A DNA stretch of 38,762 bases, taken from NCBI GenBank assembly GCA_032718475.1, contig JAUCBJ010001634.1:1-38762 (forward strand), given 5' to 3'. Below the pieces are notes generated by a model, which worked only from the letters and a program-made list of their open reading frames with translations, was not told where the DNA came from and did not search any database. Of this stretch, positions 32,380 to 38,762 are shown piece after piece. The stretch comes from Nemertoderma westbladi (Eukaryota; Xenacoelomorpha; Nemertodermatida; Nemertodermatidae). The position numbers and the translations under genes are program-made. How positions within the stretch are numbered: the first letter of the stretch is position 1; each line of letters begins with the position of its first letter.

Positions 32380-33640
32380 CAGGGTTGTTTGAATTAAATC
32401 ATTTGATTTAAATCATTGATTTAAATCATGATTTAAATCACATATAAAAATAAAAAAAAATCAGATAGTTTTGATTTTTTTAAATCATGAATTTTATCAA
32501 TCATGCTTTAAGGCCAGGATAAACATTGCATTACTGATTATTAATAAATGATTCAAATTACCTAAATATTTACATGAAAATACAGTATCATCTCGCATTT
32601 CCAATACCATACATTCACAGGCCCATTAATTAAGTTGTACTTTAGAGTTCTATTCAGTTTGTTGTTTATTTAGTTTATATTCGAATTCAGACTTTTCGGG
32701 ATTTCCGGGATCGGGTATACGGGATTATTCCTCTCGAGATCCCGTTTTACGGGATCGGTATTGAAATTTTGGATTAAATTCATCAAAGTTAATAGTATAT
32801 GAGGCAGGTTTTCAGTAACACTCACTTTATTTTACACTTCTGAAATATTAGTAAGATAAAGTTATATTAAAATTATCTTATAATTGATTACTGGATGGTT
32901 TACTGAAATAAAAATTAGATATAATCAAAACATTTCCGTTCTGCTGGAACTTTTTTTTAGATGTTCAACAAATTTATTTAACCATTTAAACTTCGGGATC
33001 CCGTTTCAAATAAGTCGGAATCGGGATTCGATATTTCGCTGGGATCCCGGTTTTTCGTTTTTTTTTAAACATTAGTGCATTGATGAAGCCAGAAGTCTTC
33101 CGATTGTTTAAATATAAAATCTGATTTAAATAAAAAAAATCTGATTTAAATAAGAAAAAAGTGATTTAAATGAGTGACTACAAAACAAAGACCAAAGACC
33201 TAAATAATAAAGACCTGCATAATCTTTGAAACATGTGTTAACTTTCGTTTATGGTTTTGGTTCCCCCAACAAGCCTCTGTAACATGCTCCTTTACTAACC
33301 TGTTCCTTTAAATGCAATGTAACCTAAGGCTCTTTGGCACCTGTACAAAACAAAGATATAAAGTCGCGTTACGTCCTAAAGGGGATTAGGTCCCATTGCC
33401 ATATAGCGTTAGGTCCCATTGCCATTTACAGGAGCAGGTTACAGAGGCGTGTTTGGGGAACCAAAACAATAAACGAAAGTTAACACATGTGTTTCATACA
33501 GGTCTTTGTTATTTGGGTCTTTGCTTTTTAGTCACCCGATTTAAATGAAAAAAATTCTGATTTAAATCAAATAAATCTGATTTAAATAAAAAAAATCTGA
33601 TTTTTTTTATTTAAAAAAATCACGATTTTTATCAACCCTG
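32380..33640. mobile_element. Non-autonomous hAT-type DNA transposon, 1261 bp
   Basis: The element begins CAGGGTTG and ends CAACCCTG, perfect 8-base terminal inverted repeats. It is flanked by the 8-bp direct repeat CACCCATG (32372-32379 and 33641-33648). Removing the element and one copy restores the reading frame of the LINE. TIRs starting CAGGG and 8-bp duplications are hallmarks of the hAT superfamily. The ends are packed with GATTTAAAT motifs (about 32399-32437, 33121-33170 and 33537-33600), subterminal repeats like those hAT transposases bind. No transposase is encoded. A foldback element is nested inside. Confidence 0.92.
33174..33535. mobile_element. Nested foldback/MITE element, 362 bp
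   Basis: The left half (GTGACTACAAAACAAAGACC, ACATGTGTTAACTTTCGTTT, GGTTTTGGTTCCCCCAACA, GCCTCTGTAACATGCTCC) reappears inverted in the right half (GGAGCAGGTTACAGAGGC, AACGAAAGTTAACACATGTG, GGTCTTTGCTTTTTAGTCAC). This is a long imperfect palindrome with arms of about 120-150 bases. GATTTAAATGA flanks both sides and could be an 11-bp target duplication, but that motif is abundant in the host hAT element. It has no coding capacity. Confidence 0.8.
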
Positions 33641-33648
33641 CACCCATG
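33641..33648. repeat. Target site duplication (right), CACCCATG
   Basis: Eight bases directly outside the right terminus, identical to 32372-32379. It lies in the LINE codons for the VMG segment. Confidence 0.92.
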
Positions 33649-34860
33649 ACATTTGCTAGATCATCCGCTTCTTCAAGGCCAGTGTCCTTTAAGATGCGTC
33701 TCAAGAAAGTCATGGGCTGTCCACCATGCTTATTCAGTCCATGAGGCTGCCAAAGTATAAGTTTATGCACTGGCTGGTCCTCACGGTGAAAGCAATGTCC
33801 TGCAAAGCGGAGGCGATTTTGTTCTAGTGTCAAGCTTGGGGGAACCAATGAGACACCTCCAATATTATATAGTGTCTGGTTGGAGATGTGTGCATTGTAC
33901 TTGACACAATGTACCCGGCGTAGCATTCTTGTGAATGTGCCATCCAGAGATTTGGTGTCCTCAGCAGTTAGAGCCCAACATGGACTCTCATAGAGAGGTA
34001 CTGAAACTACTGCTGCTCTAAATAATCGGACCTTAAGTTTCCGATTAATTCTCGGTGACTTCCAAATCCTGCAAAGCATATTCAAGGCTGCCCAATGCTT
34101 CCCCTTACGTATTCGAAGGTCCTCATCTGACTTCCGGATCCATGATCCCAGGTAACAGAAGTCGTCCACATGCTCAAGCATACCATCCGATCAGAGACTT
34201 GCTGAGGACTTTCAAAGTTAACTGTCAAAATTTTGGTCTTTCTGGAGTTAATAAAAAGACCAACACTAGAAGCAGCATATTATAATGAGCCGAGGAGCCG
34301 TTGGGCTCCCTCTAGTGCTTCTGAGAGTACTCCTAAGTCATCAGCAAAGTCTAGATCAGTTAGGTACTTGGCAGGATTTCCTCGACTTCTGGAGCCAGTA
34401 GGTGGAGTTATCATCACCCCATCATCATTATGATGATCTAAGGACGTGAGTAGAACATAGTCAACCACAATTATGAACAAGAATGGTGCAAGTGTGTCTC
34501 CCTGGAGGACGTCCCATTACACTTCAAATGGTTCTCTGTCACCGTCAACAGTAGAAACAAATGTTGTCGAACCATCGTATACTGATCTGATTGCTGCAAT
34601 AATTTCATCAGCAATCCCATATAATGAAAGTATGTTGAACATACGTGAGCGAGAGACTGAATCAAAGGCCTTGAAGAAGTCAACAAAGATAACAGCCAGA
34701 TGCCTGTCTTTCTTTTTTGATAACTCTTCAATTATCCTTCGGGTATCCATAGTCCCACGAATGCCGAATTGGCCGAATGCCAAAATAAGAAATGACAGAA
34801 GAAATTACAGAAATGCTGGAATGTTTGATCCTGTTTAAACACTTAGTTAGTAGGCCTACA

Positions 34861-35130
34861 ACATGAATAAACTATGCAGTTAGGTGTATAATAATACTGT
34901 TCGGGTTTGCAATTAGCACAACATTAATTTGACCATGCAATTAGGTGTATAATAATACTGTTCCGGTTTGCAGTTAGCTCAACATTAAATTGACCATGCA
35001 GTTAGGTGTATAATAATACGGTTCGGGTTTGCAGTAAGCACAACATTAATTAGACCTTGCAGTTAGGTGTATAGTAATACTGTTCAGGTTTGCAGTTAGC
35101 ACAACATTAATAGACAATGCAGTTAGGGCT
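34861..35130 (+). repeat. 61-bp tandem repeat, about 4.4 copies
   Basis: GCAGTTAGGTGTATAATAAT followed by ACTGTTCGGGTTTGCAGTTA and GCACAACATTAATT recurs with starts at 34876, 34937, 34998, 35059 and 35119. The copies are diverged, so the array is older than the big minisatellites. A further TTAGGTGTATAG sits near 35192. Confidence 0.9.
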
Positions 35131-36363
35131 ATGGTATATGTGTAGTCTTTACCACCCTTGTACTCTAGCGACCTTCCAGAGAATTTGTTAGTTAGGTGTA
35201 TAGTTAATTTGCATGCGTCTGGAACAGTTAGCACTTTGGACGAAAGAGAGCACGTTAGCGTTTCGAGTGGTTTGCCGGTATGTGTGTTAAGATGTGTGTA
35301 AAGTTTCCCAGTGTGTTTGTTAAGATGTGTGTAAAGTTTCCCAATATTATTGGGCTAGTATTAAACAGATTTATCGACACGTCGCAGACTGTAGACAGAC
35401 TTATCCACCATATAGTCATATAGAGGAACAGTATTGTATCTATTATATCTTAATATATCTGTATAGATAACTGATCTGCTAAACTGTAAGTGGACAGGAC
35501 ATGCTTCTGAAACGAGTGTGTGTCTGGGTTGGTAAAAATAACTATGGCATTGCAAATCATATTAAATGGTCGGGGAACTTTATTGACTTAGTAATTTATA
35601 AAGTTTGAAACGAATAAATATATATATAGCACGAACATGATCATCTTTTAAAATGAAGATCTACTATGAAATAGTTCCACCTAACTGTGGGCTGACGCGG
35701 GTGGTTTTTTAACACAATCGGAGGTCGAATAAGTGGAAGTTTTATGGTAAGTTATCTAAGTAACGTTCTACGGAGAATGACGGCTTAGCACCCCACCGCA
35801 CTCATTGGGTTTCTATCAAACTGAACTTTTAATTTCTCCTGGAGCTTTGCAGTTACCCCCTACCTTCTAATTTAACTTCCACAAGGGGGGCAAGAACGAG
35901 TTTCTTTCAAACATTTATCTTTCATGAATAAATTTACAATTGGATGTCAACGAAAGATGAGGATATTCGCCGGGGGTCGAAGAGGTAATTGGTCCGGGAT
36001 GGGCGTCCTAAAGAAACCTTAAGTAAGGCTTTATGGACGGGAGATGATCAAACCACACAGAGGCTGTGCAGTCCTTGAGAATCCTCGATGATTAATACTT
36101 TCTGTTATCCAAGTAGCTCAGCGCGCATGATTAAATCTGGTAACATATGGTTTCTCTTTGAGAATAAGATTTCAATATAATCCTAGTTTACTACTACAAT
36201 GTAGTTGAGTGAATTTGCTACGCTTCCTTGAACTTTACTTAGTTAAATCCCAGGTCCCAATCCCATTTCCTCCTCTCCCGTCCTCACCCATCCTCTCCAC
36301 GCCCCGTTAATTGCTTGGTTTTATATCCGTTCCTCGTCCCTACAAGCTGTTTCCTTCCTCCCA
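35131..36363. other. Mostly unassigned DNA with a C/T-rich tract
   Basis: It contains the dispersed GATGTGTGTAAAGTTTCCCA pair (35291-35343). From about 36250 there is a pyrimidine-biased stretch (TCCTCTCCCGTCCTCACCCA and similar) running into the 26-base C run. No gene is recognised. Confidence 0.4.
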
Positions 36364-36389
36364 CCCCCCCCCCCCCCCCCCCCCCCCCC
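36364..36389. repeat. Poly(C) run, 26 bases
   Basis: The longest homopolymer in the window, at the end of a C/T-rich tract of about 130 bases on the plus strand. Such tracts can form triplex or quadruplex structures. Confidence 0.9.
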
Positions 36390-36874
36390 TCTCCCATCCA
36401 ATACAAATAAATAGTTGGCTCCTAATGGTGTGTTTTACTACTCAGGATGTAAAATGATAGCGCTTATATTTGCAAGATAATTTAAAATTTGGATATTCAC
36501 CGCCGGCGCAACCCACATCGTTAGATGCATTTGCTCTTCTATTTGGATTTGTGATCTACATGAATTAGATCACGGCCACCGGTCCACTTCTAGAATCGAT
36601 GTCCCCGATATTATAATGCGGTAGGTAATGAATCACCTTACGCCACCAATCAGATAGATCTATCAAGAGGTAGCTCAAATGGTAGTAAAATTTTAGCAGA
36701 TGCTACCAACATTATCTCAATTTATTGAAGGCCTAGCAAGTGTGCACAAAAGGCATATTAAAAAGTATATAAAACAGTTATTTATATTTTATACCAGTAC
36801 TGCAAACGATTTGAGTTTATGATTCCATTTTTTGATTTAAGTAACTTATAATCGTTTACCAATTCGCTCTGCTT
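36390..36874. other. Unassigned DNA
   Basis: No repeat partner, RNA gene or coding frame recognised. Confidence 0.35.
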
Positions 36875-37000
36875 GAGGGGCGGACGCTGTCTAGGGCGGC
36901 ACTCGGGTTTAGCGATGGGGCCGGTCTTTGTGGTGTCGAGGGGCGGACGCTGTCCATGGCGGCACTCGGGTTTAGCGATGGGGCCGGTCTTCGTGGTTTC
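36875..37000 (-). repeat. 63-bp GC-rich direct repeat, two copies
   Basis: GAGGGGCGGACGCTGTC at 36875 recurs at 36938 with GGCGGCACTCGGGTTTAGCG and ATGGGGCCGGTCT shared. It is strikingly GC-rich for this locus. A minus-strand frame reads TTKTGPIAKPECR twice. Two copies and 21 codons per unit make this suggestive of a coding repeat, but nothing else supports a gene. Confidence 0.75.
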
Positions 37001-37157
37001 CATCTTGGGGATAACTATTAACTTATTAAGGAACATGAGGGGTGGAACCTAATAACGCTCGGGATTATTCTACTGTATATTATCTTTGGTTTATAATATT
37101 CGTGCGTAAAGGGAATTATTTTGTTAATTTTAGTTATTATAGTACAAATTATAGCAG

Positions 37158-37458
37158 TATCCGATCCGCCATGCGGCCGTTTCCGATCCGCCTTGCGGCC
37201 GACTCTGGTCCGCCATGCGGCCGTATCCGATCCGCCATGCGGCCGTATCCGATCCACCTTGCGGCCGTATCCGATCCGCCATGCGGCCGTATCCGATCCA
37301 CCATGCGGCCGTATCCGATCCACCATGCGGCCGTATCCGATCCACCATGCGGCCGTATCCGATCCGCCATACGGCCGTATCCGATCCGCCATGCGGCCGT
37401 ATCCAATCCGCCATGCGGCCGTATCCGATCCACCATGCGGCCGTATCCGATCCACCAT
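37158..37458. repeat. 22-bp GC-rich minisatellite, about 14 copies
   Basis: Units contain CATGCGGCCGTATCCGATCC with CCGCC/CCACC and CCATG/CCTTG variants. It is CpG-dense, with CGGCCG in nearly every unit. Since 22 is not a multiple of three, all frames read the same cycling peptide (RPHGGSDTAAWRIGYGRM on the minus strand), giving long open frames on both strands that are not genes. It abuts the integrase-like fragment. Confidence 0.95.
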
Positions 37459-37766
37459 CCTCCATCCAAATCCTTAAGTATCACTCGCACGTCTTCCTTG
37501 CGAACCCTGAGACCATGTAGCCTACACTTTGCATGCATCATACGATAGCCCAAAAGTCTTCCAGACCCATTCAATTCATGTTGAATAAATGAATAAACAT
37601 CGTCTAAGTCGTCATATACACGACGCGACAGCCCCATAGCATTAATAACGCGTTTAATTTGGCGAACTCCTATAAGGATATTATGATCCTTCTCCAACAC
37701 GAAACTAATTTCCTTGTAAGTATATGATAAATCGAAGTACGTTTTGATGACTTCGTTGCGTTCCAT
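37459..37766 (-). pseudogene. Integrase-type transposon protein, N-terminal fragment truncated by a minisatellite
   Basis: ATG at 37766-37764 opens MERNEVIKTYFDLSYTYKEI, SFVLEKDHNILIGVRQIKRV, a GLSRR linker, then ELNGSGRLLGYRMMHAKCRL and HGLRVRKEDVRVILKDLD. The layout, a helix-turn-helix-like N-terminus followed by G-x-GYRxM and LRVxxxxVRxxLKxLD, is that of the animal integrase-core proteins distantly like IS3-family OrfB (perhaps the IS3EU group). The expected next part, the DDE catalytic core, is missing: after ILKDLDGG the frame runs straight into the 22-bp repeat. So it is a truncated, presumably inactive element. The frame has a stop shortly upstream of the ATG (TAG at about 37790), which supports this start unless an upstream exon exists. 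Confidence 0.65.
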
Positions 37767-37974
37767 TATTTGCGACAAAATAATGACCTACGACCTATTG
37801 GAACCTAATAAAATTAATAAAGAAACTGAGAAGGAAACCGGTACCACAATTACCAATACTATCAGTATTGTAAGATAATGAACTATAAGACAGTCCTTAT
37901 ACAGTACAGTACTACCACTACCTACATGATTGGATTGCAATATACCACCCTTGTAATTTGAATTTCCCTCCTCC
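37767..37974. other. Upstream of integrase fragment, no gene
   Basis: A+T-rich DNA. On the minus strand TTTCCTTCTCAG and TTTATTAATTTTATTAG resemble splice acceptors ahead of the integrase ATG. Confidence 0.3.
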
Positions 37975-38015
37975 CTAACACGAACTTCGTGTTAGTAACA
38001 CGAAGTTCGTGTTAG
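37975..38015. repeat. Nested palindrome (double hairpin), 41 bases
   Basis: Two adjacent hairpins: CTAACACGAA-C-TTCGTGTTAG and TAACACGAA-G-TTCGTGTTA. The whole is also an inverted repeat around its centre, so it can form one long stem or two short ones. A T run follows. It could be the termini of an excised element or a cruciform-prone site. Confidence 0.85.
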
Positions 38016-38172
38016 AATTTTTTTTTATTTTTAATGTCCCCTTAGGGGCTCCGTAATATCTACATAGAGCGGTTATTATATCGATTCATCGTATCAGTAA
38101 ACAGTAATTATGGAAGATCAACATGAAAAATAATAATTAAACCAGTAAACTTAATTAAACAAAGTTACGTAT

Positions 38173-38664
38173 ATTAATTATGTTTAATTAATTATGATTA
38201 ATTAATTATGTTTAATTAATTATGTTTAATTAATTATGTTTAATTAATTATGTTTAATTAATTATGTTTAATTAATTATGTTTAATTAATTATGTTTAAT
38301 TAATTATGTTTAATTAATTATGTTTAATTAATTATGTTTAATTAATTATGTTTAATTAATTATGTTTAATTAATTATGTTTAACTAATTATGTTTAATTA
38401 ATTATGTTTAATTAATTATGTTTAATTAATTATGTTTAATTAATTATGTTTAATTAATTATGTTTAATTAATTATGTTTAATTAATTATGTTTAATTAAT
38501 TATGTTTAATTAATTATGTTTAATTAATTATGTTTAATTAATTATGTTTAATTAATTATGTTTAATTAATTATATTTAATTAATTATGTTTAATTAATTA
38601 TGTTTAATTAATTATGTTTAATTAATTATGTTTAATTAATTGTGTTTAATTAATTATGTTTAAT
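38173..38664. repeat. 14-bp A+T minisatellite, about 35 copies
   Basis: TTTAATTAATTATG is repeated almost perfectly; rare changes include an ACTAATTATG, an ATATTTAATT and a GTGTTTAATT unit. Each copy contains TTAATTAA and TAATTAATTA. It is bordered by related A+T sequence at the left and by TAATACCGGTACTC at the right. Confidence 0.97.
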
Positions 38665-38672
38665 ACCGGTAC

Positions 38673-38762
38673 TCACAGAGCTCGTCTGCTTTCAATGTGT
38701 TCTTCAATATCATCTAGTGTTTGGTTAACTTGGTAGGCGAAGCCACAAACTGTTATGCACTC
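38673..38762 (-). CDS. Possible exon or ORF fragment cut by the window edge
   Basis: From the window edge the minus strand reads VCGFAYQVNQTLDDIEEHIE then SRRAL before TGA at 38675-38673. It is acidic and helix-prone. A GTGAGT donor-like hexamer at 38676-38671 overlaps the stop, so an exon ending at 38677 is also possible. No family is recognised. It is on the same strand as the integrase-like fragment and could be its upstream exon, but nothing proves this. Confidence 0.25.
   Translation of the reverse strand, partial: ECITVCGFAYQVNQTLDDIEEHIESRRAL

Larger units (their letters stand above)
32310..34790 (-). mobile_element. Non-LTR retrotransposon, 5'-truncated, RT to C-terminus, interrupted by a hAT-like element
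   Basis: Reading from about 34790 downward: QFGIRGTMDTRRIIEEL, RT motif A (FVDFFKAFDSVSR), motif B (VLQGDTLAPFLF), motif C (FADD), the VGLFINSRKTKIL segment, then VDDFCYLGSWIRKSDEDLRI, FRAAVVSVPLYESPCWAL, RLRFAGHCFHREDQPVHK, LILWQPHG and DDLANVMG at 33648. The frame resumes beyond the 1.26-kb insertion with MGDRELWRRNFVDKP at about 32379-32337. The N-terminal endonuclease is missing. There is an in-frame TAA between the motif A and B regions (about 34519) and at least one frameshift near 34280, so it is a dead copy. It is the same family as the plus-strand fragment at 8010. Confidence 0.9.

Noticed and set aside
37018-37548. Several overlapping frames of 100-170 codons on both strands
   Set aside because: They are the 22-bp repeat read in every frame. 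Only the part above 37459 on the minus strand has non-repeat, family-like sequence.

Overview
This window looks like metazoan, probably invertebrate, nuclear DNA: A+T-rich, repeat-dense and intron-containing. The evidence is a class A GPCR gene split by GT-AG introns, non-LTR retrotransposon fragments on both strands, a hAT-type element with an 8-bp target duplication, and a fragment of a eukaryotic integrase-type transposon. Nothing in it looks bacterial or viral. The species cannot be named from this sequence.

The one convincing host gene is the 3' half of a rhodopsin-like GPCR on the minus strand, in three exons: 19507-19363 (TM5 and start of the third intracellular loop), 13092-12896 (TM6, TM7, NPxxY) and 9325-9085 (helix 8, Cys-rich tail, stop). 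The phases join cleanly: 0/0 at the first junction and a split AG|A Arg codon at the second. A poly(A) signal lies about 95 bases after the stop. The exons for TM1-TM4 were not found.

The most striking observation is that the 6.27-kb intron between the TM5 and TM6 exons is about 98% one minisatellite of 45-bp units (about 137 copies). Each unit is homologous to the end of the TM5 exon plus the first bases of the intron, including the 5' splice site. The intron is therefore a tandem array of its own donor site, and each unit is 15 codons in frame with the receptor. The next intron (3.57 kb) carries a foldback element with a 37-bp tandem array and a retrotransposon-in-retrotransposon nest.

Layout: 1-1220 promoter-like and unassigned; 1221-7534 48-bp minisatellite; 7535-8980 a small ORF and a LINE fragment; 8985-19507 the GPCR gene with its intronic repeats; 21291-24473 63-bp minisatellite; 24.9-31.6 kb interspersed repeats, including a three-copy family and a diverged repeat pair; 29.4-30.3 kb a tandem triplication with G runs; 32310-34790 a minus-strand LINE interrupted by a hAT-like element that itself holds a foldback element; 34.9-37.0 kb small tandem repeats; 37158-37766 an integrase-like N-terminal fragment ending in a 22-bp minisatellite; 38173-38664 a 14-bp A+T array; then a short edge ORF.

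No tRNA, rRNA or CRISPR was seen. Many long open frames in the arrays exist only because the unit lengths 45, 48 and 63 are multiples of three.
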